Source of the DNA: Sinotaia quadrata
Lineage: Eukaryota; Mollusca; Gastropoda; Architaenioglossa; Viviparidae
Direction of reading: 5' to 3'
Length of the DNA stretch: 64,000 bases
Assembly: GCA_028829895.1 (NCBI GenBank)
Contig: CM054177.1
Span: forward strand, 53,441,164 to 53,505,163
Each line of letters begins with the position of its first letter. Position 1 is the stretch's first letter. Below are positions 47,491-59,272 of the stretch, in pieces. The notes beneath the pieces were generated by a model. It ran no database searches. It saw nothing but the letters and a program-made list of their open reading frames with translations, and was not told where the DNA came from. The position numbers and the translations under genes are program-made.

Positions 47491-47816
47491 ATTCACACCT
47501 TTCACAGGAATGATGGGATCGTTATGTAATATTTCAACGGATAATTACGTAGTCAATAAATTATTATTCCTCACATATACAACGTTCATACAAATAACAC
47601 ATTTGACAAATTGAAAGACAACAGTATATTTAGGGTCAATAAAATTAGACAGAAAATAAAACAAGAAAAAACAAGCATTGTTTTGCAAATGGCGCAATGT
47701 TTCCAAGTGGGAATTTTAAAAAATATATCTTGCTCTGAAATAACAGCAATACTAGATGAGATAAAAATAAATAATTTATAAAAGAAATGTATACTAATTA
47801 CATTCCAAAACAGATA
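47491..47816. other. Unique AT-rich sequence, no gene seen
   Basis: No further exon of the neighbouring GPCR gene is recognisable here. Confidence 0.5.
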
Positions 47817-48013
47817 AATGGAAAGAAGGAAGTTTGGAAGGCAGGAAGGAAGTTTAGAAGGTCGGAAGAAAGGGGAAAGGGAGGAAGTTTAGAAGGAAGA
47901 AAGGAAGGGAGGAAGGAAGGAAGGAAGGAGGGAGGGAGGGAGGGAGGGAGGGAGGGAGGGAGGGAGGGAGAGGAAGGAAGTTTAGAAGTAAAGAAAGAAG
48001 AAGGAAGGAAGAT
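47817..48013. repeat. (GGAA)n/(GGGA)n purine tract
   Basis: Purine-only run of AAGG and GGGA repeats with interspersed gaagtttagaag words. It lies just inside the intron downstream of the GPCR exon. Confidence 0.93.
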
Positions 48014-48089
48014 CTAAATTCTAAAATAAACGAAAATAATTTCTGCCACTAGTTAATTTATTCTTTTAATTTTAAACGTTCATCAATAC

Positions 48090-48676
48090 CTTTCTATGCA
48101 GACGCTGACAAGGGAGAGCACCGATGCATAGAGGCAGACAACTAGCAAGAAGCGGTCCAAACGGCAAGGAACTGGTCCCAGAAGCCAGCCTTCGTCCAGC
48201 ATAAACTGAACAATCTCGGGGACACCCAGCATCATGATAACCAGATCTGCTGCGGCCAAGTTGAGAATCAACAGATTGGTCACTGACTGTCGCATTTTGC
48301 GATCCGTGAGCACGACAAAAATTACCAATGCATTACCAACTATTCCAATTAAAATGATAACAAAGAAGAGGAATGACAAGCCAACGATAGAGGCAAGGCC
48401 AAGTGGGTCGTGGGCAGAGAAGGTCTGGAATTCGTCAGCAGACATGGATCTGTCATGTGGGCTGAAAGTGCTGGCATAATCAGTCGATGTATTGACGATG
48501 AAGTTAGTGTTTTGACTGTAGTTGTGAATGCTAACGTTGTGGCGTCTGTCGTCTAATATCATCATCGTGTCATTTGGAATGCTAGCCAAACCGATGTCAA
48601 CAACTGTCTCAGTCGTGATGCTAAGGGTGTTGTTCACAGCACTTGTGCCAAGGTTCCGCTGACTTTCTGTGGACAT
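48090..48676 (-). CDS. Class A (rhodopsin-like) GPCR, first coding exon; probable peptide receptor
   Basis: Reads from ATG at 48,676 (A at -3) to a splice donor AAAG|GTATTG at 48,090/48,089, which splits the Arg codon of the ERY motif; that is a known recurrent intron position in this family. Residues 1-95 are an extracellular tail with sequons at N15, N35, N47, N52 and N62 and no signal peptide. TM1 is about 96-122 with the GN pair (N115). TM2 is about 131-156 with NLAAAD (D144). W164 lies in the first extracellular loop. C171 is the conserved disulphide cysteine. TM3 is 172-194, ending E195-R196. TM4 to TM7 must lie further left on the minus strand, and none was recognised. The loop and TM3 style fits neuropeptide receptors; the ligand cannot be named. 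If the donor were ignored, a stop would follow two codons later. Confidence 0.88.
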
Positions 48677-50550
48677 TATGCTGGACTGCTTCGTCTTTTT
48701 TTTCTTTTTCTTTCTAACTGTAGAGGTCGTTAAGCGTTATTTGCGTTATTGTTCTCGCTCTTATTGCAATGTGTGTGTTCTTGTCAGTTCCTCGTGGTAA
48801 AGAGAGCACTTTGGGTGTCTATACACAGGAACAAAACGAGTGGTTTTATGTAAAATCTCTGCTCCAGTGCCAGAATGAAACATGCAGACCAAAGTCAGTG
48901 CAACACGTGCTCATGCACTTTCCCCTTGGAAACTGCCGACCGTTTGAATTTACTTCAGGGGTAATTTGTCTCCATCAATCGACTACACAGAAATATGTTT
49001 AATACTTGTTTTGGCGAAAGATGTATCTCTTAAAATGATCTTGTTATAAAACAAATGAAGTTATATATTTCTTTTAATTTGCCACTATTATTTCTTATTT
49101 GCACGCTTAACAATTCGTTCGCAGCTAAATCTTCAATAAATATTCACATAAACGCACAATAGTTTGTTCCGGCCAAACATAAAATTCCTTGAGCCGAAAA
49201 TATTATCCTTTACAGCCAAACCTCAAACAGTATTAGAAAACAAGAATTTATAACAGAACTAAAAATAAATAATAATAAATCCGTTCTTAAGTTTTCCACG
49301 CATCGTAGTGTGGGAGATTTAGTGTTCACGTGACTGAAACACTAAACTTCATTCCAGTGTTCCTCATTCATCCACTTCAAGACAGCAAGGAACGGTCCCT
49401 TAAACGGATGCACTGTGAAAGAAACCAGGAAAATTACCAAGGTAAGCGCTTTGCCGAAGACTCCGCATTCTCCGCCCCCTCCTAAGAAAATTTACAGAAT
49501 GCGTGCGGACGTTCGGCTTATAAAAAAGAAAAAAACACCTAGTCAATGCGCAAGTGTTCAATCAGAGGCTCCACGTGCCGCAGCCTGTGCTACCACGTGA
49601 CATCGACTATGCCGTCCGGCTCGAGGCTTACAATAAGCGTGTGTTTATGCAAGCATAAATAAATGTGTAAGTGTATCAATGAGTGTGTATAAATGTGTGA
49701 TTAGCTATACACATTTTGAGATTAACAAAGCGAATGACCCCATCTAGCTAGCTATGAAAGAGAAGGGAGAGAGGATGGGAAAAGTCTGATATGCTGTGAC
49801 GAGTGGGAAGGAAGGGGGGGGGGGGGTCCTACCTAACAGAAGTGGTAGAAGGGAGGTTGAAAAGACTGGTATGCTGTGACAATTAGAAGGAAAACTTGTC
49901 CCACCAACAATTTTTAATCTTTCCTTTTTCTTATAGAATTCAGTAATTATTTTTTTTTATATCATTACAACTATCAGAATATGATAAGAAGATTGTGACT
50001 TATGCATGTTTATCAAATAAACTATTTTACAACAATAATGCATCATATTATTAAGGGCTCATTTGATAAGGGTAACTTATAAAAGGACACTAATAGCTCT
50101 TCTTTAAAAGAGTATGATACATGTAACTCTAAGAGGACGCCTAATAGTCATGTATTATAAACTGTGTTGTATTTGATGTATTATATTTAATGGGTAATCA
50201 TTTTATTAAATGGTTATGTATCGCTGAAACGAATATTGATAATTTTACAGTTGTGTCTATATAGTGTACTTTTATACTACTGAGATGAAACAAAATATGG
50301 ACATTTTACAGTTTGAAGGTAGAAGTGAAATAAATTAGTGAGTTTAGAGAAAACAATTTGATATTATTATAATATTGCACATTCATAAAATATGGTTATT
50401 TAATGTAGCAATATATCATTGGCGTCACAAGTAGGGTGGCGTTTAGCACACCAAACGCATATACTAATACATAGAAAAACAGGGAAAGAAACGACAAATG
50501 AACAAAGATGAAAAATAGAGAAGGATGAATAAAAATTAAGAACAAATATG
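48677..50550. other. Region 5' of the GPCR exon; no promoter or exon firmly seen
   Basis: An A/G-rich leader precedes the GPCR ATG on the minus strand. On the plus strand a strong donor word AAG|GTAAGC lies at 49,439-49,447 after an open stretch, but no matching acceptor or family was found. A G run occupies about 49,814-49,826. The rest is AT-rich and empty. Confidence 0.4.
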
Positions 50551-50565
50551 TGTGCGTGTGTGTGA

Positions 50566-50627
<62 letters not shown>

Positions 50628-50632
50628 TTGTG
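50551..50632. repeat. (TG)n microsatellite
   Basis: TG run of about 30 units with a GTGAGTGAG interruption, reaching within about 30 bp of the end of DR1 copy H. Confidence 0.97.
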
Positions 50633-50664
50633 GTTGGGTGTGGGTGTGTGGGTGGGTGTATGTT

Positions 50665-52010
50665 TGTGACACAACGCCACACTAGTTATTAGTTATGATT
50701 ATTATTTAATCATCCATAATTAATTAAAAGTTATGAAAATCTTAATTTATGATATTAATAATTCTCCAGAAGACACCACTCATTTCTCTCACTTGGTGGA
50801 TATGTGGGTGCTGTAAACGTTTTCTCTCTTCCACAACATTAGAGACAAACATTTACAATCACACAATATTTCCAAGGTGGAAAACCTTTTACCAAAGGAT
50901 ATAATAATCTGTTTTTAATCAATTTTAGCGAGCCCCCATCCACCCACTATCTCTCCATCATATGGTTATCAATATGTGTAAGACGTTTAGTAAATTTAAT
51001 AATACTCTTATTAAATCACTATATGAATATAATCAAAAGAGTATTATCATTATATCACTTCACAACAATGTTCAATTAATGCTGGACAATCGTACATTTT
51101 ATCCTAGCATAGACATCAGCAATTAAATTAACACCACACACACACACACATATATATAATGAGAGTGGAGTTTTAGAGAAATAATTAAAGTCAATGTACA
51201 CAATCTTTTCAATGATGGTCACTGTCACCAATCACGTGTTCACAATCACGCAGTTTGCAACAAGTCACTGTCTTTCTTATTTAGACGATGGTCCAATGTG
51301 CTTTCTAGACATGTTACACAACTGTTCCAGAATATTCTATATGCTCACAAAGCACACTGTGGAGAATTGTCCAGAACTTCACATGCACTATCAAAAGCAC
51401 ATCACATGTTCTAGAATCTTCATGTGCACTACTCAACACACTATGAAGAAGGGTCAAAGAAAATCTTCATGAATTCTTGAGACCAAAATAAAGCCTCAAT
51501 TTTCGCTGTATTAAATCTCGAACGGAATTCACAGGAATCACTTACAGCAATATGTTTGCTGATAAGTTCAATGACAATGCTGGATTCACCTACCAACGTG
51601 ATCAGATAGAGTACAGTAGTCATTGCAGTCTAAAATGGATCAAAACATCAAAGTTATAAAAGGCATGCTCCTCTCTGATAAAGTCAAATGAAGGCAGCAC
51701 TAAGTTTTAGGCATATTTCATCTCTAAACTCCTTTCTCTCTTACACACATTCTCAACTTACAAATCCTGCAACAATATTCATTAGCTCGATACACACGCA
51801 GCATAAGAAATATAGCATCAATCAAAATTCACAAGTATAATGTACAATGCAATCAAATTAGTAACATAGAAATAATAGTTCGTTTACATAAAGCATTCTC
51901 CAATTAAAATCATAGATCAATATCAAACATGTGTGAAATATTTCTAAGTCCATTCTTTCTTTAACATCAGTTAATATAACATAATTAAACGATTGCCTTT
52001 ATGGCCAGAC
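50665..52010 (-). mobile_element. Dispersed repeat DR1, copy H (inverted)
   Basis: On the minus strand the right terminus GGCGTTGTGTCACA ends at 50,665. Reading leftward through the element gives the landmarks aattagttatggatgatt-like, ccaagtgagagaaatgag, ccaccttggaaatattgtg, ttgcaggatttgtaagttga and gaaatatttc. The middle (about 51.06-51.65 kb) is poorly matched. The left terminus is replaced by the next array at 52,010. Confidence 0.75.
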
Positions 52011-52555
52011 ACAGTAAACCCATGTAGTGTTAAATCCCATTTAATCCAGGTAGTGCTAAAGTCTTTTATACACATTAAACCAATGTAGTGTTAAAGCCAA
52101 TTAAGCCCATTAAATTTATGTGTTGCAAAAGCCCATAACGCCCACGTAGTGCTAAAGTCCATTAACCCAATTTAGTGCTGGCGCTATTAAAACAATGTAG
52201 TGCTAAAATCCAGTATACCCATGTAGAGTTATAGCCCATTAAACCCGTGTAGTACTAAATCCATTAAGACAATTACACCCATGTAGTGCTAAAGCCCATT
52301 ACGCCCCATGTAGTGCTAAACCCCATTAATCCCATTTAGTGATAAAGCCCATTAAGCCTATGTAGTGCAAAAGACTATTAAGCCGATTAAACCTATGTAG
52401 TTCAAAGTCCATTAAGCCCATTTAACCAATGTAGTGCAAAAGCCCATTAAGCGCGTGTAGTGTGCTAAAGACCATTAAACCCATGTAGTGCTAAAGCTCA
52501 TTAACCTCACTAAACCAGGTAGTTCTAAAGCTCAATAAGCCCATGTAAGGGAGTA
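52011..52555. repeat. ~26-bp degenerate minisatellite, roughly 18 copies
   Basis: Recurring words agcccattaaacccatgtag and tgctaaa with variable spacing. More eroded than most arrays here. Confidence 0.88.
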
Positions 52556-52989
52556 GAGAGAAAACAAAATGACTAAGAAATAAATTTACCAGTCAAAACT
52601 TTTAATAATAATTTTCAATGCTTTCTTTTCTCTTAAATGCCATGCATGTCTTCAAACTGGTTGTAGATAAATAAATGTTTAAAATGTCAAATCTCCGTTG
52701 TTTTATTGATCACCAAACGGTTTTCTTAAGAAAACAGAATTGCTTTGTATCAATATGAAACATATTTTTATGAAAAACTGTAATACATCCTGCTCTGCAG
52801 GAAAAACTCAATTGCAACACTGAGTTTTTATGCCCACACATGTTTCCAAACACACAAACAAAAATAGTTTAGGATAGGATATGTATGCATGAGTAAACTC
52901 TTAACAAGAGTCACACATATCAGGATAAAGTGTGTAGACATTTAACGTATTCAGGATGAATAACAGTATATATGATTCGTAGACCTTTA
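52556..52989. other. Unique sequence, no gene seen
   Basis: No repeat or ORF recognised between the array and DR1 copy I. Confidence 0.5.
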
Positions 52990-54420
52990 ACATTGTTGTA
53001 GAGTAAATGTGCCTATCTCTATTTCTAAATTTAATTGTTATGTAAATTCTTAAATATCAAAGTGACCCGAACTTGGGCAATGCTTGTGCTGATATTTTTA
53101 AGTTCCAAAGTTGGAAGTAAACAGCTCAGGTAAAGAATGTGCTAGGCTTGCTGATGTAATCTAAACCAGTTTTAGTTGGAAGAGTAGTTTTTATATATCC
53201 AATGGTTAAGATTTACAAAAGGCTGGGATCAAAAGTTTACCTGCTGTAAAAAATTATATTGACTAATCACTTTGAATTTGGTGTAGCAAGAAGTCGGTCA
53301 TTAAAGGTGACCATTAGCTGAATGATTGAGAGATAATGGACTTATAAATATTTCGTGCATTTTGCTATTGATATGTTGCTTGTTTTATGTAGAGATGTAT
53401 TATGAGTAGACTATTATTTCTTCAAACTATTAACTAAAATGCTTGTGTGTAGTATCCTAAACACTTGATATTGTTTCTCGAGAATACATTCATAAAATTG
53501 ATACGTTGTATTTATTATGCTGTGTGCATGTATCGGGCTAATAAATAATGTTGCAGGAAACTGTAAGTTGACACTTGAATATAAGGAAAAATGGAGTTAG
53601 ACATGAATAAACTGGAAACTTAATGTTTGTTCCCTGATTTTATTTTACAATGAAGAAGCAGCCCTCTATATTCACCAGATACTCTCGGTTTACTGATTTA
53701 TAAAGTGCTACAACTGTGGTAGATGCAAGAAGTCTCTACCCCCCAGTATGTAAGTATAAGGAATACACTGCACTCTGTTGATGTATGGTGGCAAAGTATG
53801 CTTGGCTACATCGTGGAATTTCTGGTACAAGGAAGACTGGAAATTGCTACATTGCTGTTCTGCTTGATGGAACTAATACAGCAACGGATGGTCCAAGTTA
53901 GCCTCGAGAGAATAACAATTCATCAGTGTTCGACAATGTGCAAAAGAAATGGTGAATCTGACAATACTAACGTCAAAGGTAAACTTGTGATTATTTTTTA
54001 CGAAATACATGAAAGACTATTGAGTCATTGCCTAGACCAGGCCATGTACAAATTATTATCGCTTATCTCTAATAACTCCACTTCTGTTCTCAGATAAGAA
54101 CTATCCTGTGATTTGTATTGACACTAATCTGTTCAATTATATTTTCGTATAAAAGACTGTATAGATATTGAAATTATTTGAACGTAGTTTGGTGGAAATA
54201 TTGATGTCAAATAATCTTTTCATTGTATCTGTTATATGTATATTTGATTGTTGATTTAATAAATTTATTGTTAAATTTATTGAACTTCTTACACATATTG
54301 ATAAAATATGTTGAAGACGAAAGTGGGTGGTTAGGGGCTTGCTAAATATAGATTAAAAGATGGATTTAACTTCTTCTTTGGTAAGACGTTTTCTACCTAT
54401 GGAAAACTATATGCAAGCAT
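52990..54420 (+). mobile_element. Dispersed repeat DR1, copy I (longest copy, 3' truncated)
   Basis: Starts attgttgtagagtaaatgtg and runs through tgacccgaacttgggcaatg, atccaatggttaagattta, gataatggacttataaatat, tcgggctaataaataatg, gcaggaaactgtaagttgac, ataagaactatcctgtgatt and ttaataaatttattgttaaa to ggtaagacgttttctacct. Homology then stops near 54,420. It gives the best view of DR1 order. The 124-codon open frame at 53,723-54,097 is broken in copy A and resembles nothing known, so I do not call it a gene. Confidence 0.78.
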
Positions 54421-55328
54421 TTATCAATTAAAAAGCCATAATGATAAGAATCTAAATAAGGATGTTTATTTTAACAGCAATTATTTCCTTTCAATTTCTT
54501 ATTTACTATAAGATATATAACTGCAAAAACATCTAGGCCTACCACCAAAACAAGATCTTGTGAAATATATATATATTTTAATTGCTCTCTATTATAGAAC
54601 ACAATTGAAAACAAGAAAATATTCATTTTCTGATATTCAATTATATAATCATCATCAAGTCTTCTTTACATCTCTGGAAGTGTCGACAAGACTAGCAACA
54701 CTCTCACTCTATGCTTTAATCTAGAGGCTGACGTCATGCAAACACTAATTGTGTATTGAGGTCAGGTGAAGTGAAAAATCACGAGAATAAACAGGCGCGG
54801 AAATGTCTCCCAGACCTCTTCTTGAGAATTAGCTAGCAAGACGGGTCCGACCAATTAGCCAAATCGTGTTTGGAGCCAATTAGCACAGTCGTGTTGTTTT
54901 AAGAGAAAGTAAAGCCACTTGTATGGTGTGCTGACGACTTAACAAGAATGGTCACGTATATTGCGGGTTTTAACGTAGATTTCTCAAAACTTAATTCAGC
55001 ACTGGATGCTACAGCACACTTTGGTTTTCGCGGGAATGTATGTACCTGTACAGAAATCGTCAAATGGCATAGTTTCTTTACAGTGATCGTCATATAGCAT
55101 TATTTCTTTACAGTGATCGTCAAATAGTTTGTTCCTGAAGCTTAGTGGGACATGAACACTAGAAATGATCTAATATTGTGTCACACTCGCTCATGCAACA
55201 AGACTCATTGCGGTTAAAAAGAATAGACACATCGTGTCACTTATGAGCCTTGTTTCGTGTAAATGATGCAGTTACCTGAAACTGAAACAAGACTTAGCTC
55301 TAGATTGCATGGGTTAACATTCGTACTT
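54421..55328. other. Unique sequence, no gene assigned
   Basis: Holds a short duplication of tttctttacagtgatcgtca (about 55,072-55,125). Otherwise nothing recognised. Confidence 0.5.
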
Positions 55329-55645
55329 CATCTAATGTATATCTGTACATAGTTTTATAATCTTATTCCATTACAGTCGTATAGCCATCTAATGTATATC
55401 TGTACAGAGTTTTATAATATTATTCCATTACAGTCGTATAGCCATCTAATGTATATCTGTACAGAGTTTTATAATCTTATTCCATTACAGTCGTATAGCC
55501 ATCTAATGTATATCTGTACAGAGTTTCCATTACAGTCGTATAGCCATCTAATGTATATCAGTACAGAGTTTTATAATCTTATTCCATTACAGTCGTGTAG
55601 CCATCTAATGTATATTTGTACGGAGTGCGATAACTACACGATCAT
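55329..55645. repeat. 57-bp minisatellite, about 5.5 copies
   Basis: catctaatgtatatctgtac plus ttccattacagtcgtatagc at 57-bp steps (55,386 and 55,443). One unit has an internal 16-base deletion. Confidence 0.94.
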
Positions 55646-56129
55646 ATTCTATTAAAGTCTTACGTCCTTGTAAGGTAGTCAAGCATTAAAAGCATGTACT
55701 TTTGACAACTACATCTTATTCTATTACACGCAGGCGTCCATCTAATGCATAACTGCATTTCTTACAAAAATTTGGCGGGAACATTTTAGTTATAGGAGCA
55801 ATCGGTGTTCCAAGTTTATAGTAACCCTTGACCTTGCGCTGCGATGTAATAAATACCCGCCAAACACCGCTTGCAACATTCATTACGCGTTTTAGTATTT
55901 CTATTTCTATCTTCAGAATTTTATTTGCTATATTAATTCTGTAATAAACACACTACTGAAATGGGCTATTGGTTAAGGATTTTGTTAGGGGACTGATAAT
56001 CCTTTTGTAAATCATAGCTATTATCTATAACTTCCCAAGTCCGCTCAAAATTAGAGATTAAACTTCCCTAGCATCTCTGTTCAAAATTATATACAGTCAC
56101 ACACACACGCGCGCGCACACACACACACG

Positions 56130-56178
<49 letters not shown>

Positions 56179-56404
56179 TATAAATGGTAGTTAATGTCTT
56201 AGTGTCAGGTTGCTGACTGTTATTTAGTAGAGGTGTGGCCTCCCCTTCAGTCCTCGTTAAAGGGCTGAGTGCGGATACTGCATTCACAATGGCAATGGCC
56301 CCAGGGATCAGTCTTTGGTGCGTAAGCTGGAGTGTAGCAGCATCGGTTGTTACAGCAGTCACATGCTGCCATCTGAAGAAAAGGGTCACTTTCACTACTT
56401 CATT
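55646..56404. other. Unique sequence with an (AC)n microsatellite at 56,098-56,178
   Basis: Apart from the AC/GC run, the minus open frame at 56,087-56,395 contains a mixed stretch with no recognised domain. Confidence 0.5.
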
Positions 56405-56590
56405 CTAGCCACAACATGACTAGAGATCTCTATCTCTCTAAGACACAACATGACTAGAAGTCTCTATCTCTGTCAGACACAACATGACTAGAAGTCTCTA
56501 TCTCTCTAAGACACAACATGACTAGAAGTCTCTATCTCTGTCAGACACAACATGACTAGAAGTCTCTATCTCTGTCAGACACAACAATAT
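56405..56590. repeat. 36-bp minisatellite, 5 copies
   Basis: cacaacatgactagaagtct plus ctatctctgtcagaca; units alternate between ctaag and gtcag. Confidence 0.94.
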
Positions 56591-57194
56591 ACATTATAAC
56601 TAGTGGTTAACACTCAAGGCTATTCAGCAGATGTGGTGTGAAAGAATGTGTGATAATATATTAATCTACATGACATGACTTGAAATGACGATATTCCTCT
56701 CAATCAGTACTTAAACATATGTACAATATTTAAACACAGTCAACAATGTTATTAATATTGTTCAAAGAACATGAATTAATAAACAAAAATCAATGTGTGT
56801 TAAATAGTTTACAATGATCAATAAGATGATTGGTTGATTAAGTCAATCAATGAAACATAATAAATATTTATCTAACAATTGCTGGAACAAAAGAGTTTCA
56901 TGCACCTTAAATTACTAAGAATTTATTAATAATATGATTAAAATATAATTTGTAATTCCTGTCTTGCATGAATGAAATTGATTTTCTCACCTTGATATGA
57001 CAGAGTTAACATTAGGTTTTACCTTGGCACATTTATTAATCCCAAGGGAGCTATTTCCTGTTTGTTCAGAACAATGGAAAATGTCTGCCCGAGTTTGGTG
57101 TGTGTAAATCACTCACTGTCTCAAATGCTACTTGTTTCCTTTCCTTCCGGCCTCATGCTTTGTGGAAAGCGGATAGTCATTGCCTTCAATGTTC
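56591..57194. other. Unique AT-rich sequence, no gene seen
   Basis: Nothing recognised; a 61-codon frame at 57,062-57,247 runs into the next array. Confidence 0.5.
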
Positions 57195-57470
57195 AAATAT
57201 GGTCTCTTGTAACAGTGCTTATAGTATTAATTATTAAGTTTGTTTAATTTCTATATTCAGTATGGTCTCTTGTAACAGTGCTTATAGTATTAATTATTAA
57301 GTTTGTTAATTTCTATATTCAGTATGGTCTCTTGTAACAGTGCTTATAGTATTAATTATTAAGTTTGTTAATTTCTATATTCAGTATGGTCTCTTGTAAC
57401 AGTGCTTATAGTATTAATTATTAAGTTTGTTAATTTCTATAATCAGTATGGTCTCTTGTAACAGTGCTTA
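57195..57470. repeat. 62-bp minisatellite, about 4.5 copies
   Basis: tatggtctcttgtaacagtg occurs at 57,199, 57,261 and 57,323 and onward at 62-bp steps. Confidence 0.94.
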
Positions 57471-57605
57471 ATTATTTATTAATTATATTATTAAGATTAT
57501 TAATGTATATATTCAGTATTAATGCTAATAACAGTCCCATGCCTAGCGTACTCCTATCATCATATTATCATAATAATTTAACGGGACAATTATTGAACAT
57601 AACAT

Positions 57606-58190
57606 TGTGACGAGTAGACTAGTTAAACGTTGCCTCTTGGAACGGCGAATATTATCTCCCCTTAATTTACACTTTTTCAACCAATATACGGCTCGCCCCT
57701 AGCCAATTCCAAAGAATTAATTACGATATGGAGATAGATAACAACAATTTATTAATAGGAATAGCAAAATAAATAAGTGCGAGTTACAAATAAGTTATAA
57801 ACCAGACGTGTGCTTTAAGTCCCGTCTCTATTCCCACTAGTGTCTATAGCATAAAATGATTCTTATTCAATAGCCTAAATTTAACTCTCAATTCAAGATG
57901 ACAGTGATAATTATCATCAGAGCAATCATATGGCGGCGTACCCCTGGGACTTGATTTACGGAATCCTCTGACTCCCCTTACTGGCGCCATGATGACCCTG
58001 AATTGTCTCCTCCGTCGCTTTATGAACTATTTGGCTGGCGGATTGTAATCTCCAGATCAAAAATTGGAGTCCAAAGAAAAAGCCCAGTCAGACAAGTGTA
58101 ACATTCCTTTTGTAGTTCAGCGTTTTTAATATTAATATTTAATGCACTGGCAGCAGTGAGAATTTATAAAGCGTTCCTCATAATGTCACA
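57606..58190 (-). mobile_element. Possible solo LTR (585 bp)
   Basis: GC-richer block whose ends are TGTGAC at 57,606 and GTCACA at 58,190. On the minus strand it starts TGTGACATTATGAGG and ends CTACTCGTCACA, with a TTTATAAAT-like box near its start and AATAAA about 150 bases before its end, the order expected of an LTR. The flanks AACAT and ACCCG do not form a target duplication, so the call stays tentative. Confidence 0.4.
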
Positions 58191-58309
58191 ACCCGACATC
58201 AATCATAACATTAATACAAATACCATAATATTCTCGCATTAAATCAATAAGCATTAACATACTAGCTAGGCTTCACGATGAAAAAAATCTCCATACTTTA
58301 AGGATTACA

Positions 58310-58450
58310 ACTCCACAGTTGTCATTGAAGGTCAATAAATGTATTCATCATTTCCAAACAATCAAAGAACAATCTATGATTACAACTCCACATTTGTCAT
58401 TGCAAGTCAATAAATGTATTCATCAATCAATCAAAGAACAATTTATGATT
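58310..58450. repeat. ~72-bp tandem duplication
   Basis: Two copies of aactccacagttgtcattga plus gtcaataaatgtattcatca and caaagaacaatctatgatta. Confidence 0.9.
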
Positions 58451-58740
58451 ACATTACAACTCATAGTAAATGACTTCCACTTAAACACACTTAAATGTCA
58501 ATAAATACTTTTTCTCAATTTAGCAAGTCCTTTCAGCAATAGAAGTTCACAATGGCACTTCAGAACACGTGTTCTTTTCATATAGCACCACAGCAAATTT
58601 ACTGGTAGAATACTTGTTAATACCACATAATGCATCTGTGTAAAAGAATGCATACATTAATTATCAATCACATATACAAATAGTTAAAATAATGAAATAG
58701 CAAAAGTTTCTAAATATTTCTAAATACAAAAACATGTATA

Positions 58741-59272
58741 TTTCACTTTCACTCAGTCAATATATACACACTATTCCCTACTCTCATTCAGTCGATATAT
58801 ACACACTATTCCCTACTCTCACTCAGTCAATATATACACACTATTCCCTACTCTCACTCAGTCGATATATACACACTATTCCCTACTCTCACTCAGTCAA
58901 TATATACACACTATTCCCTACTCTCACTCAGTCAATATATACACACTATTCCCTACTCTCACTCAGTCAATATATACACACTATTCCCTACTCTCACTCA
59001 GTCGATATATACACACTATTCCCTACTCTCACTCAGTCGATATATACACACTATTCCCTACTCTCACTCAGTCAATATATACACACTATTCCCTACTCTC
59101 ACTCAGTCAATATATACACACTATTCCCTACTCTCACTCAGTCGATATATACACACTATTCCCTACTCTCACTCAGTCAATATATACACACTATTCCCTA
59201 CTCTCACTCAGTCGATATATACACACTATTCCCTACTCTCACTCACTCAATATATACACACTATTCCCTCAA
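58741..59272. repeat. 35-bp minisatellite, 15 copies, open in three frames
   Basis: Unit caatatatacacactattcc plus ctactctcactcagt; the only common variant is caata/cgata. Since 35 is not a multiple of three, successive units are read in successive frames. As none has a stop, a 188-codon repeat frame results, which I do not regard as a gene. Confidence 0.96.

Noticed and set aside
49439..49447. Strong AAG|GTAAGC splice donor on the plus strand upstream of the GPCR
   Set aside because: An isolated donor without an acceptor, conserved peptide or partner exon is not enough to call an exon.
53723..54097. 124-codon frame inside DR1 copy I
   Set aside because: The corresponding part of copy A is broken by stops and gaps, and the peptide resembles nothing I know.
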